From positions 356,682 through 420,681 of the forward strand of contig NZ_VLNV01000004.1 of NCBI RefSeq assembly GCF_009765215.1: a stretch of 64,000 bases of DNA. The letters run 5' to 3'. This stretch comes from Lysobacter prati (lineage in GTDB: Bacteria > Pseudomonadota > Gammaproteobacteria > Xanthomonadales > Xanthomonadaceae). Both the position numbers and the translations under genes were made by a program. Positions 25,132 through 35,909 of the stretch are shown one piece after another. The stretch's first letter is position 1. Every line of letters starts with the position of its first letter. The notes beneath the pieces were generated by a model. The model saw only the letters and a program-made list of their open reading frames with translations. It had not been told where the DNA came from and ran no database searches.

Positions 25132-26928
25132 ATGGCCCGCATCCCCGACGCATTCATCGACGACCTGCTCGCCCGCTCCGACATCGTCGAGCTGATCGGG
25201 TCGCGTGTGCCGTTGAAGCGCCAGGGCAAGGAGTATTCGGCGCGTTGCCCGTTCCATGACGAGCGCTCGCCCAGCTTCACGGTCTCGCCGACCAAGCAGT
25301 TCTATCACTGCTTCGGCTGCGGCGCGCACGGCACCGCGATCAGCTTCCTGATGAATTACGACCGCCTCGAGTTCCTCGACGCGGTCGAAGAGCTGGCCAA
25401 GCGCACCGGCATGGAAGTGCCGCGCGACACCCAGCAGCGCAACGTCAATCCGGACAGCGTCGACCTTTATGCCGCCGTCGAGGCCGCATCGAAGTTCTTC
25501 CAGAAGCAGCTCGCCGGCAGCCCCAAGGCGCAGGCCTACCTCGATGGTCGCGATGTCAGCGCCGCGGTTCGCACCCAGTTCGGCATCGGCTACGCGCCCG
25601 ACGGTTTCAACGCGCTGCGCGACGCGCTCGGCACCGACTCGCGCCGCATGTCGCTGCTCGAACGTGCCGGCATGTTCTCCAAGAACGACAGCGGCCGCGT
25701 CTACGACAAGTTCCGCGACCGGGTGATGTTCCCGATCCACGACCGTCGCGGTCGCACGATCGCCTTCGGTGGTCGCGTCCTCACCACGCCTAATGACGGC
25801 CGGGACGCCGGCCCCAAGTACCTCAACTCGCCCGAGACCGCGCTGTTCCACAAGGGCCGCGAGTTGTATGGCCTGTGGCAGGTGCGCCAGGCGCACAACA
25901 AAATTGAAAAGCTGATCGTCGTCGAAGGCTACATGGACGTCGTCGCGCTGTTCGAGCACGGCGTCGACTGCGCCGTGGCGACGCTGGGCACGGCGACAAC
26001 GCCCGACCACGCCGAGCTGCTGTTCCGCAACGCGCCCGATGTGTACTTCTGCTTCGACGGCGACCGCGCCGGCCGTGGCGCCGCATGGAAGGCGGTGGAG
26101 TCGGTGCTGCCGCGCATGAAGGACGGCCGCCAGGCGTTCTTCCTGTTCCTGCCCGAAGGCGAGGATCCCGATTCGCTGGTGCGCAAGGAAGGCCGCGACG
26201 GCTTCGAGCTGCGCCTGCGTGACGCCACGCCGCTGTCGCAGTTCTTCTTCGACTCGCTCTCCAGCGACGTCAACCTCGGCACGCTGGAAGGCCGCGGCCG
26301 CCTCGCCGAGCGCGCCAAGCCGCAGCTGGCACAGATTCCCGACGGCGCCTTCGGCGACCTGATGAAGCAGCGTCTGACCGAGCTGACCGGCGTCGGCGCG
26401 CGCGCCAACAGTCCCGAGTCGACTGCGCAACGCCCGCAGCGCGCGAGCACGCCGACGGCCAACAAGCCCTCGCTGGTGCGCAGCGCGATCACGATGCTGT
26501 TGCAGCAGCCGGCCATTGCGCTGGCGGTGCCGTCGTCGCTGCATTTCGCTTCGCTCGACCAGCCTGGCGTCGGCCTGCTGGTGGAGCTGGTGGAGCTGGT
26601 GCACGAGCGCCCCGACATCTCGACCGGGCTGATCCTCGAACACTTCTCCGATCGCAGCGAAGCGCCGGCGCTGACCAAGCTGGCGACCGCGCGCGCTGTG
26701 GAGACCACGGCGGCGACACCGCTGGATGCGCGCGTTCTCGACGATGCCGACAAGCGCCAGCAGTCGTTCCTCGATGCGGTCTCGCGCCTGGAGGAGCAGG
26801 CGATCCAGCAGCGCATCGAGGCGCTGCAGTCGCGACGGACCTCGGAGCTGGACGACGCCGAGAAGCACGAGATGCGCGAACTGCTGAGCCTGCGCGCAAG
26901 CCGGGCACGGGCGATCCCGCGCAGCTAG
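25132..26928 (+). CDS. dnaG: DNA primase
   Basis: 598 residues. Synthesises RNA primers at the replication fork and docks on DnaB. The N-terminal CHC2 zinc finger reads CPFHDERSPSF...YHCFGCGAHG (about 40-66). The catalytic TOPRIM core (about 255-345) has LIVVEGYMDVVAL, YFCFDGDRAGRGAA and LPEGEDPDSLV with the metal-binding acidic residues. The C-terminal helicase-binding domain (about 460-598) is preceded by a Thr/Ser/Pro linker. Usual length for the family. It is followed by a peptidase gene rather than rpoD. Confidence 0.97.
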   Translation: MARIPDAFIDDLLARSDIVELIGSRVPLKRQGKEYSARCPFHDERSPSFTVSPTKQFYHCFGCGAHGTAISFLMNYDRLEFLDAVEELAKRTGMEVPRDTQQRNVNPDSVDLYAAVEAASKFFQKQLAGSPKAQAYLDGRDVSAAVRTQFGIGYAPDGFNALRDALGTDSRRMSLLERAGMFSKNDSGRVYDKFRDRVMFPIHDRRGRTIAFGGRVLTTPNDGRDAGPKYLNSPETALFHKGRELYGLWQVRQAHNKIEKLIVVEGYMDVVALFEHGVDCAVATLGTATTPDHAELLFRNAPDVYFCFDGDRAGRGAAWKAVESVLPRMKDGRQAFFLFLPEGEDPDSLVRKEGRDGFELRLRDATPLSQFFFDSLSSDVNLGTLEGRGRLAERAKPQLAQIPDGAFGDLMKQRLTELTGVGARANSPESTAQRPQRASTPTANKPSLVRSAITMLLQQPAIALAVPSSLHFASLDQPGVGLLVELVELVHERPDISTGLILEHFSDRSEAPALTKLATARAVETTAATPLDARVLDDADKRQQSFLDAVSRLEEQAIQQRIEALQSRRTSELDDAEKHEMRELLSLRASRARAIPRS

Positions 26929-27048
26929 GCCCCCGCGGCTAGGTTCTCGCGCCCCTGTCCCGCGCGGGCTGCTTCGGCAAGGTCCATCCCTTCTGCGGCC
27001 CTTCGAAGGCGCGATAAGCTCGGCCCTTCATCCCTGGGGACCGACGCG

Positions 27049-29034
<1,986 letters not shown>

Positions 29035-29118
29035 TCCAGCGCCGGGTCGACGTCGCCGACGTTGACCCGGCCGCGACATGCAGGCGCCTACTCTGGCCGC
29101 ATTCCCTGGAGTGCGGCC

Positions 29119-29673
29119 ATGCGAAACCTGTGGTTGCTCATTCCCCTGTTAAGTGTGCTGGTCGGCGGCTGCGCGAAGCATTCGACCACCACCGTCCCCC
29201 TCGCCATTCAGGCACCGGCGCCGATGAACGATCAGGAGCGCGCGCAGGCGGCACTGACCGCCTTCCTTGCCAAACGCAGTATCCGCGAGGTGCCGGCGCA
29301 TCGCGACGGCAAGGTCGATCTCGACGGCGACGGCATCGATGACCTGCTGATGCTGCTGGACGACCCGAACTGGTGCGATGCCGGCGGCTGCACGCTGCTG
29401 GTATTCCGCGGCGACGCGGCCGGCTATCAGCTGGTCAGCGACTCGGTGTCCACGCGTGCGCCGATCGCGGTCGCCGACCGCCGCAACCGCGGCTGGCGCG
29501 ACCTGCTGGTGACCGTCGGAAGCGAGGGCGAGTCAGGCCAGGTCGCACTCGAGTTCGACGGCACGCGCTATCCGAACGATCCGACCATGGGCGCGCTGCT
29601 GGATCCCGCGCGCCTGGTCTCGGCCAAGCCGGTCATCGTCGGCTCGCCGGCGGCCACCGTCGCGGCGTACTAG
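29119..29673 (+). CDS. Hypothetical lipoprotein with a DxDxDG loop
   Basis: 184 residues from ATG at 29119. Signal peptide with lipobox LVGGC and acylated Cys18. The segment DLDGDGIDD is a calcium-binding-type loop of the kind found in FG-GAP/VCBS and thrombospondin type 3 repeats, although position 12 of a full EF-hand is Met rather than Glu. A possible disulfide lies in NWCDAGGCTLLVF. Overall it resembles a single VCBS-like propeller blade. Function unknown; convergent with the amidohydrolase gene, 24 bases apart. Confidence 0.75.
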   Translation: MRNLWLLIPLLSVLVGGCAKHSTTTVPLAIQAPAPMNDQERAQAALTAFLAKRSIREVPAHRDGKVDLDGDGIDDLLMLLDDPNWCDAGGCTLLVFRGDAAGYQLVSDSVSTRAPIAVADRRNRGWRDLLVTVGSEGESGQVALEFDGTRYPNDPTMGALLDPARLVSAKPVIVGSPAATVAAY

Positions 29674-29697
29674 CACCGCGACGCTGGCGAACTGCGT

Positions 29698-31029
29698 TTA
29701 CTGCGCGGCAGCGCCCTTCACCACAACGCCGCCCTTCATCACGAACGGCACCGATTCCAGCAGGCTCACGTCCTGGATCGGATCACCGCTGACGGCGATC
29801 AGGTCGGCATAGCGATTGGCCTCCACCACGCCGACATCGTCGCGGCCCAGCGCCTGCGCGGCGTTGACGGTCGCCGCCTGGATCGCCTGCGCCGGCGTCA
29901 TGCCGTAACGGACCATCACCGCGAACTGCTTGCCGTTGTCGCCGTGCGGATAGACGCCCGCGTCGGTGCCGTAGACCATCTTCACGCCGGCCTTGTTGGC
30001 CTTGCGGAAGTTCTCGCGCTGGATGTCGGCGACCTCGCGGTCCTTGCGCAGGTTGTCCTCGAGCACGCCGTTCTTCTTGCCTTCGGACTGGGTGTACTCG
30101 GTGTTGTAGATGTCCATCGACAGCCAGGCGCCGCGCTCGCGGGCGAGGCGGATGCCGTCGTCGTCGATCAGGCTGGCATGTTCGATGGTGTCGATGCCGG
30201 CGCGGATCGCGTCCTTGATGCCGTTGGCGCCGTGCGCATGCGCCGCAACCTTGAGGCCCCACAGGTGCGCCTCGTCGGCCACGGCCTTCATGTCCTCGAA
30301 GCTCATCTGCTGCTGGCCCGGCTCGGTGTTGCGCGAGAACACGCCGCCGGTGGCGCAGATCTTGATCACCTGGGCGCCGTACTTGCGCAGCTCGCGCACG
30401 CGCTTGCGCGCTTCTTCCGGGCTGTCGGCGTTGTACTCGCTCTGCTGGTGCATCGACGGCGGGAAGAAGGTCGAGTCGCAATGGCCGCCGGTGGCGCCGA
30501 ACGCATAGGCGGCAGTGACCACGCGCGGGCCGACGACCTTGCCTTCCTCGATGGCCTGGCGCAGGCCGACGTCGTTCCAGGCATCGGAGCCGACGTTGCG
30601 CACCGTGGTGAAGCCCGCCATCAGCGTGCTCTGCGCGTGCGGCACGGTCAGGATCGACCAGAAGCGGTCGTTGAACTGCAGGCCGGTGTAACCGCCGTAG
30701 CTCGGGTCGCTGTCCAGGTGCACGTGCATGTCGATCAGGCCCGGCAGCAGGGTCATGCCGGGCAGGTCGACGCGGCGTGCACCGGCCGGCGCGGCATCAC
30801 CGGCATGGCCGACCGAGACGATGCGGCCGTCGCGGATCAGCACCTGCGGGCTGTCGACATAGCGGCCACTGCGCGCGTCGAACAGGCGCTGTGCCGTCAC
30901 CACCACCTCGCCCTTGCCTTCGGCGGGCTGGCCGGGGGTGACGGGTTGGGCCGGCGCGGCGCCGGCGAAGGCCAATGCAACAAACAGCGAGGACAACGAC
31001 AGGGTCAGGCGATCTCGCTGCTTCGGCAT
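29698..31029 (-). CDS. Secreted amidohydrolase family protein
   Basis: 443 residues with a signal peptide (LSLSSLFVALAFAGAAPAQ). Metal-dependent hydrolase of the imidazolonepropionase/Xaa-Pro dipeptidase-like group. Metal and active-site motifs are GLIDMHVHLD, VIKICATGGVFS (a Lys that is often carboxylated), KVAAHAHG, IEHASLID and YGTDAGVYPHG. Such periplasmic enzymes commonly hydrolyse peptides or lactone/amide compounds; the substrate here is unknown. It takes the place occupied by senC/SCO in pseudomonad oxidase loci, but with a 34-base gap to ctaB it may simply be a separate gene. Confidence 0.88.
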   Translation of the reverse strand: MPKQRDRLTLSLSSLFVALAFAGAAPAQPVTPGQPAEGKGEVVVTAQRLFDARSGRYVDSPQVLIRDGRIVSVGHAGDAAPAGARRVDLPGMTLLPGLIDMHVHLDSDPSYGGYTGLQFNDRFWSILTVPHAQSTLMAGFTTVRNVGSDAWNDVGLRQAIEEGKVVGPRVVTAAYAFGATGGHCDSTFFPPSMHQQSEYNADSPEEARKRVRELRKYGAQVIKICATGGVFSRNTEPGQQQMSFEDMKAVADEAHLWGLKVAAHAHGANGIKDAIRAGIDTIEHASLIDDDGIRLARERGAWLSMDIYNTEYTQSEGKKNGVLEDNLRKDREVADIQRENFRKANKAGVKMVYGTDAGVYPHGDNGKQFAVMVRYGMTPAQAIQAATVNAAQALGRDDVGVVEANRYADLIAVSGDPIQDVSLLESVPFVMKGGVVVKGAAAQ

Positions 31030-31063
31030 TGGCGATTCCGTTGGTCGGGTTGGAAGGATTGGC

Positions 31064-32008
31064 CTAGCGTACCGGTTGCAGTTCCATCACGGCAGCCGGC
31101 TGCAGGAACGGCAGCAGCCAGTGGTCGAGCAGCAGGAAGGCGAACAGCGCCATCAGGTAGACGATGGAGTAGTTGAAGACCTTCATCGCATACAGCTCGT
31201 CGGGCGGGTTCATCAGCTTCCAGGCGTAGCCCAGGAACACCACGCCCAGCACCAGCGCGCCGCCGAGGTAGAACAGGCCGCTCATGCCAGCCACCCACGG
31301 CAGCACGGTCACGGCGACCAGCAGCACGGTGTAGAACAGGATCTGCCAGCGCGTGTATTGCACGCCGTGCGTGACCGGCAGCATCGGCACCATGGCGCGC
31401 GCGTAGTCGGCGCGGCGGAAGATCGCCAGCGCCCAGAAATGCGGCGGCGTCCAGACGAAGATGATCAGTACCAGCAGCAGCGCATGCGGCCAGTCCCACT
31501 CGCCGCGCATGCCGGTGATCGACGCCCAGCCCAGCAGCGGAGGTGCCGCGCCGGCGATGCCGCCGATGACGATGTTCTGCGGCGTGGCGCGCTTGAGGAA
31601 CACGGTGTAGACCACCGCGTAGCCAATCAGCGAGGCGAAGGTCAGCAGCGCCGTGATCGTGTTGACCCACACCACCAGGATGGTCATCGACAGCGCGGCC
31701 AGGATCAGCGCGAACACCAGCGCCTGCGCCGGCGTGATCTGGCCGGCGACGATCGGGCGCCACGAGGTGCGCGCCATCTTGGCGTCGATGCGCGAGTCCA
31801 GCAGCTGGTTGATCGCCGCCGCGCTCGAGGCCGCCAGCCAGATGCCGAGGAAGCCCAGCACCGATTCCTTCAGCGGCGGCAGGCCCGGCACGGCCAGGAA
31901 CATGCCGACCAGCGCGGTGAACACGATCAGCGCGACCACGCGCGGCTTGGTCAGGTCCCAGTACTGCTTGACGGTGCCGTGCGGCGCTTGGGGCATTGAA
32001 GTAGCCAT
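31064..32008 (-). CDS. ctaB: Heme O synthase (protoheme IX farnesyltransferase)
   Basis: 314 residues from ATG at 32008. Transfers farnesyl to heme B, giving heme O for the oxidase. Polytopic UbiA-type prenyltransferase with the first Asp-rich motif [19 protein letters not shown] and the second motif in [14 protein letters not shown]; about nine transmembrane helices. The ATG overlaps the ctaA stop by one base (TGATG), so translation is coupled. A longer frame from 32329 lies inside ctaA and is rejected. Confidence 0.95.
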   Translation of the reverse strand: MATSMPQAPHGTVKQYWDLTKPRVVALIVFTALVGMFLAVPGLPPLKESVLGFLGIWLAASSAAAINQLLDSRIDAKMARTSWRPIVAGQITPAQALVFALILAALSMTILVVWVNTITALLTFASLIGYAVVYTVFLKRATPQNIVIGGIAGAAPPLLGWASITGMRGEWDWPHALLLVLIIFVWTPPHFWALAIFRRADYARAMVPMLPVTHGVQYTRWQILFYTVLLVAVTVLPWVAGMSGLFYLGGALVLGVVFLGYAWKLMNPPDELYAMKVFNYSIVYLMALFAFLLLDHWLLPFLQPAAVMELQPVR

Positions 32009-33201
32009 CACGGCTCCGGTGTGCGCAGACGCGCGAGCAGCGAGACCAGCACGAACAGCAGCAGCACCGCGCCGGCGTTGTGCAGCACGGCCACGGTCAG
32101 CGGCAGGCCGAGCTTGACGTTGGCGATGCCCAGGCCGACCTGCGCCAGCGTCAGCAGGCCCAGCAGCGAGCCCCAGCCGCGCATGCCCGGCGTGCGCACC
32201 AGCTTGAGCGCCAGCCACATCAGGTAGACGAACACGACCAGTGCCATCGACCGATGCGCGAGCTGGATGGCGATGCGCGCCTCGCCGTCGAGGATGCCGC
32301 CCTCGTAATCGACGCCGATGCCACGCCACAGCACGAAGGCCTCGCGGAAGTCATGCGCCGGCATCCACTGGCCGACGCAACGCGGGAAGTCGTTGCCGCA
32401 GGCGAGCGCGGCGTAGTTGGCGCTGGTCCAGCCGCCAAGCGCGATCTGCACGCCGAGCAGCACGATGCCGGCGATCACCAGCCGGCGCACCGTCACCGCT
32501 TCGGCCAGGCGGATCGGCAGGTCAGTTGCGCGCCAGGCCATCCACAGCAGCAGCGAGAACGTCAGCAGGCCGCCGAGCAGGTGGCCCATCACGACGATGG
32601 GCTTGAGCAGCCAGGTCACCGTCCACATGCCGAGCAGGGCCTGGAAGATGATCACCGCCAGTGTGATGACCGCGACGCGGGCAAGGTCGAGGTTGCTCCA
32701 GCGCAATGCGGCAAACAGCAGGATCGCCTCGCCGGCGATCGCCAGCACCGAGGCGGCGACGTGTTCGCCATGCATGTACATCGGGATGCCGATCGCGACC
32801 AGCGCGGCCGCGGCCAGCACCTGGGCGATGCCGAAGCGGCGCTTGCGCGCGGCCAGCAGCGCCAGGGTCAAGGTCAGCAGGCCGAGCGCGCCGGCGATCA
32901 TGCGGTGGAACTGCTCGCGCCAGGCCTTGTGCACCTCGACCGGGCGGATCGCGGTGGCGGCGTGGTCGGTGATCTCGTGGGCGACGGTTGGCCACGCGGC
33001 ACGGCCGTAGCAGGTCGGCCAATCCGGGCAGCTCAGGCCGGCATTGGACAGGCGCACGAACGCGCCGAACACGATCACGCCCAAGGCCAGCGCGACGGCC
33101 AGCCAGGCGATTCGGTGGAAGTGACGGTACGTAGCCGGCCGATACTTCACCGCGCGCGGGGCGCGGTTGTCGGCTGGCTTGGAATCCACGGCTTGGTTCA
33201 T
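32008..33201 (-). CDS. ctaA: Heme A synthase (COX15/CtaA family)
   Basis: 397 residues. Oxidises the C8 methyl of heme O to the formyl group of heme A, acting in the inner membrane on the product of ctaB. Eight transmembrane helices in two four-helix halves, with conserved His ligands in [13 protein letters not shown] and [11 protein letters not shown] and two Cys pairs (SCPDWPTC and [11 protein letters not shown]). The first Cys pair lies just after the first helix, as in COX15. It follows the SCO-like gene by 19 bases. Confidence 0.95.
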   Translation of the reverse strand: MNQAVDSKPADNRAPRAVKYRPATYRHFHRIAWLAVALALGVIVFGAFVRLSNAGLSCPDWPTCYGRAAWPTVAHEITDHAATAIRPVEVHKAWREQFHRMIAGALGLLTLTLALLAARKRRFGIAQVLAAAALVAIGIPMYMHGEHVAASVLAIAGEAILLFAALRWSNLDLARVAVITLAVIIFQALLGMWTVTWLLKPIVVMGHLLGGLLTFSLLLWMAWRATDLPIRLAEAVTVRRLVIAGIVLLGVQIALGGWTSANYAALACGNDFPRCVGQWMPAHDFREAFVLWRGIGVDYEGGILDGEARIAIQLAHRSMALVVFVYLMWLALKLVRTPGMRGWGSLLGLLTLAQVGLGIANVKLGLPLTVAVLHNAGAVLLLFVLVSLLARLRTPEP

Positions 33202-33220
33202 GGTTGGCGTCTTGATGAGA

Positions 33221-33838
33221 TCACTTCAGCTTGAGCAGCTTGGCGACATCGGCGCGCAGCCCGGCCGGATCGAAGCCGGGAGGGTAGCGCAGAATGACGA
33301 AGCCGTACGGATCGACGACGTAGACCGGCAGATCGCCGTCCTTGCCGGACACGCGCTCGTCCAGGCGCGGCAGGCCCGCGCGCAGGCGCGAATCGGGCTG
33401 CAGCAACTTGAGCGTGGCCGGCGCCGGCGTGCTCGCCGGCCATTTGCAATCGGCCGTGGCGCACGACCACAGCACGTGCACGTCGTCGGCATCCTTGCCG
33501 AACAGCTGCCACACCGTATCGATGTCGTGGGCGAGCTTGTTGCACTTGTCGCCGCAGTCGGCCGGCGGCGCGACCACGATGCGCCAAGTGCGCTCGCCGC
33601 TCTTCCACACGTACTCACCGCCATCGAGCAGGCGCGGCGACAGCGCGCGCAGGTCGCCCGGCGGCTGGAGCAGCTCACCGTAGTTCTTGCTGCCCTGCGG
33701 GCGCCAACCCGAGAAGCGCAGCAATCCGGCGACCAGCATGGTGCCGAAGAACAGGCCGAAGATAAGCAGCAAGGCAACGCGGTTGCGCTTGCGGTTGTGC
33801 TCGTGGGCGTTGGGGTCGGCGTGTTGTTGGTCTGGCAT
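33221..33838 (-). CDS. Membrane-anchored thioredoxin-fold (SCO-like) protein of the oxidase locus
   Basis: 205 residues. A His/Asn-rich N-terminus and one transmembrane helix (about 21-41) precede a periplasmic domain. It has a CxxxC pair (DCGDKC, near residue 95), the spacing found in SCO copper chaperones, and a second pair in SCATADC. The terminal part, VYVVDPYGFVILRYPPGFDP, matches the SCO/TlpA fold, but the conserved His that completes the SCO copper site is not evident. The equivalent position in pseudomonad loci is also a conserved hypothetical gene. A redox or copper role in CuA assembly is an inference. Confidence 0.75.
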   Translation of the reverse strand: MPDQQHADPNAHEHNRKRNRVALLLIFGLFFGTMLVAGLLRFSGWRPQGSKNYGELLQPPGDLRALSPRLLDGGEYVWKSGERTWRIVVAPPADCGDKCNKLAHDIDTVWQLFGKDADDVHVLWSCATADCKWPASTPAPATLKLLQPDSRLRAGLPRLDERVSGKDGDLPVYVVDPYGFVILRYPPGFDPAGLRADVAKLLKLK

Positions 33839-33848
33839 GTTTCGCCCT

Positions 33849-34571
33849 TTACGCCTGGCGGCGCTTTCGGAAAGTCAGGGTCAGTGCGGTGGCGAGCACC
33901 GCCAGTGCCAGTGCGAACCACTGCACGGCATAGCCGCGGTGTTTCTCCGGCGGCAGGGTGTTGGGCAGCAACTCCAGGTCGCGCTCGTAGCCCATCTTCA
34001 TCGCCGGATCCAGGCGCAGCACCCGCGGCGCCAGCGGCACCGACAGGCCGGTGGCCTTTTCGATCGCGCCCAGGTCGACACGCGTCATCAGCCACGCCTC
34101 GTGGTCGCGACCCAGCCCGGGGCCCAGTGCCAGCCCGGTCGAAGGCGGCGGCGCCAGCAGGCCACGCAACTCGAGCGTGCCCTCCGGTCGCGGCACCGGT
34201 GGCAGCTTGCGGTCGCCGGGCAACGGCAGCCAGCCCAGATCGACCAGCAACGGGCCGCCGTGTTCGGGCAGGAAGATCCGGTAGGCGCGCACGCCCGCCT
34301 GGCCGTTGCGCTGCTGGTTGTCCAGCAGGAGCACGTCGCGCTTGTCGAACTCGCCACGGCCCAGTGCCCAGTCGTAGGCATGGGAGCGCGCGACGTCGTC
34401 GGCCACGGCCAGCGACTGCGGATCGCGCCGTTCGAGCACCTTCGCGGCGGCAGCGAGCATCGTTTCCTTCTCGACCGCGCGGTGTGTCTGCCACAGGCCC
34501 AGGCGGACGAACCCGGCGATGACGAGCGCGGCCAGGACCCAGCCGACGACGAGGTTGCGGCGCCTGCTCAC
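33849..34571 (-). CDS. SURF1 family oxidase assembly protein
   Basis: 240 residues with two transmembrane helices (about 8-24 and 215-233) framing a periplasmic domain, the SURF1 topology. Motifs visible are GLWQTHRAVEKE, the family GWLPLP segment and HRGYAVQWFALAL in the last helix. SURF1 delivers heme A to subunit I. It is divergent from the DUF2909 gene and leads the sub-operon SURF1 - hypothetical - ctaA - ctaB, with gaps of 10 and 19 bases and one 1-base overlap. Confidence 0.93.
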   Translation of the reverse strand: MSRRRNLVVGWVLAALVIAGFVRLGLWQTHRAVEKETMLAAAAKVLERRDPQSLAVADDVARSHAYDWALGRGEFDKRDVLLLDNQQRNGQAGVRAYRIFLPEHGGPLLVDLGWLPLPGDRKLPPVPRPEGTLELRGLLAPPPSTGLALGPGLGRDHEAWLMTRVDLGAIEKATGLSVPLAPRVLRLDPAMKMGYERDLELLPNTLPPEKHRGYAVQWFALALAVLATALTLTFRKRRQA

Positions 34572-34637
34572 GCGCTCGCTCCGCGCGGCTGCAATAATGA
34601 ACGCTTCGCCCTGCCATGGAGCCGACTGGAGGCCGCC

Positions 34638-34853
34638 ATGAACGATTCACTCAAGACCCTGGTGATCATCGCCTTCCTGATCGTCATTCTCTGGAACCTG
34701 GGCGCCGGCCTCTACTACATGCTCGTGGACAAGGGCGAGAGCAAGCGCACCGTCAATGCGCTGACCCGCCGGATTGCGCTGTCCATCGCGCTGATACTGC
34801 TGGTGGTGCTGGCCAACTACATGGGCTGGATCAAGTTCCACGGCGGTCCGTGA
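34638..34853 (+). CDS. DUF2909 twin transmembrane protein
   Basis: 71 residues with two transmembrane helices (about 7-29 and 46-63) and a short basic loop (DKGESKRTVNALTRR). Small genes of this family lie between coxC and SURF1, on the opposite strand, in many gammaproteobacteria, which points to a conserved though undefined role with the oxidase. GGAGG precedes the ATG. Followed by a strong bidirectional terminator. Confidence 0.85.
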   Translation: MNDSLKTLVIIAFLIVILWNLGAGLYYMLVDKGESKRTVNALTRRIALSIALILLVVLANYMGWIKFHGGP

Positions 34854-34895
34854 CCGCCAGTACGACTTAGAAACAGTCCCCGATAAAAACAAAAG

Positions 34896-34920
34896 AGCGA
34901 CGGCATGCCGTCGCTTTTTT
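34896..34920. terminator. Bidirectional terminator between DUF2909 and coxC
   Basis: A perfect palindrome with arms AGCGACGGCA and TGCCGTCGCT (34896-34915), followed by TTTTTT on the plus strand and CTTTTGTTTTTA on the minus strand. It ends both the DUF2909 transcript and the coxB-coxC operon, so SURF1-ctaB must use its own promoter. Confidence 0.9.
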
Positions 34921-34981
34921 GCTGGACCAGGTTTTCGACGCCGCTGTAGCCGATTGCGAACCCTGGTCCGGGTCGCGGTGC

Positions 34982-35863
34982 TTACAGCACGTAGACGAAC
35001 AGGAACAGGCCGAGCCAGACCACGTCGACGAAGTGCCAGTACCAGGCCACTGCCTCGAAGGCGAAGTGGTTGTCCTTGGTGAAGTGGCCCTTCAGGCAAC
35101 GGAACCAGATCACCGCCAGCATGATCGTGCCCAGCGTGACGTGCGCGCCGTGGAAGCCGGTCAGCATGAAGAAGGTGGAACCGTAGATGCCCGAGCCCAG
35201 CGTCAGGTTCAGTTCCTTGTAGGCGTGGATGTACTCCTCGGCCTGGAAGAACAGGAACAGCGCGCCGAGCAGGACGGTCAGGCCGAGGAACACCAGCAGC
35301 TGCTTGCGATGACCGGCCTTCAGCGCATGGTGCGCGATGGTGACGGTCATGCCCGAGGTCAGCAGGATCAGCGTATTGAGCAGCGGCAGGCCCCAGGCCG
35401 GGATGGTCTGGTAGACGCCACCGATCGCGCCCGGGCCGTTGCTCGGCCATGCGGCGCTGAACTGCGGCCACAGCAGCGCGTTGGTCATCACGCCGTCGCC
35501 TTCACCGCCGAGCCACGGCATCGCCAGCTGGCGAGCGTAGAACAGCGCGCCGAAGAAGGCGCCGAAGAACATCACTTCCGAGAAGATGAACCAGATCATC
35601 CCCATGCGGAACGAGGTGTCGACCTGCTTGTTGTAGTGGCCGCGCAGCGACTCGCGCACGACGTCACTGAACCAGCCGAACAGCACGCCGACCATCAGCG
35701 CGAGGCCGAAGAAGAACGCCGGCTTGCCCCAGGTGCCCAGTTCCGAGAACCAGGCGGCGATGCCGATCATGGTGATGAACAGCGCGATCGAACCGAGGAA
35801 CGGCCAGCGGCTGTGGTGCGGCACGTAATAGTGGCTGGCGTCTGGCGAATGGGCTTGGGCCAT
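34982..35863 (-). CDS. ctaE: Cytochrome c oxidase subunit III
   Basis: 293 residues, seven transmembrane helices. Structural, non-metal subunit that stabilises subunit I and lines the D-channel entry. Motifs visible are HHSRWPFLGSIALF, FSEVMFFGAFFGALFYAR with the conserved Glu, and FHGAHVTLGTIMLAV; it ends in VAWYWHFVDVVWLGLFLFVYVL-type sequence, the standard C-terminus. Last gene of the coxB-coxA-ctaG-ctaE transcript before the terminator at 34896-34920. Confidence 0.96.
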   Translation of the reverse strand: MAQAHSPDASHYYVPHHSRWPFLGSIALFITMIGIAAWFSELGTWGKPAFFFGLALMVGVLFGWFSDVVRESLRGHYNKQVDTSFRMGMIWFIFSEVMFFGAFFGALFYARQLAMPWLGGEGDGVMTNALLWPQFSAAWPSNGPGAIGGVYQTIPAWGLPLLNTLILLTSGMTVTIAHHALKAGHRKQLLVFLGLTVLLGALFLFFQAEEYIHAYKELNLTLGSGIYGSTFFMLTGFHGAHVTLGTIMLAVIWFRCLKGHFTKDNHFAFEAVAWYWHFVDVVWLGLFLFVYVL

Positions 35864-35909
35864 GGCGGCGTTCCGTCTGAGTGGTGCGATTACGAGGAAA
35901 AGGGCAGCG

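Noticed and set aside
25060-26868. A 602-codon open frame on the minus strand
   Set aside because: Antisense to dnaG, which has intact zinc-finger and TOPRIM motifs.
33167-34522. A 451-codon plus-strand frame in the oxidase assembly region
   Set aside because: Antisense to the SCO-like and SURF1 genes; the product is Arg/Pro-rich with no domain.
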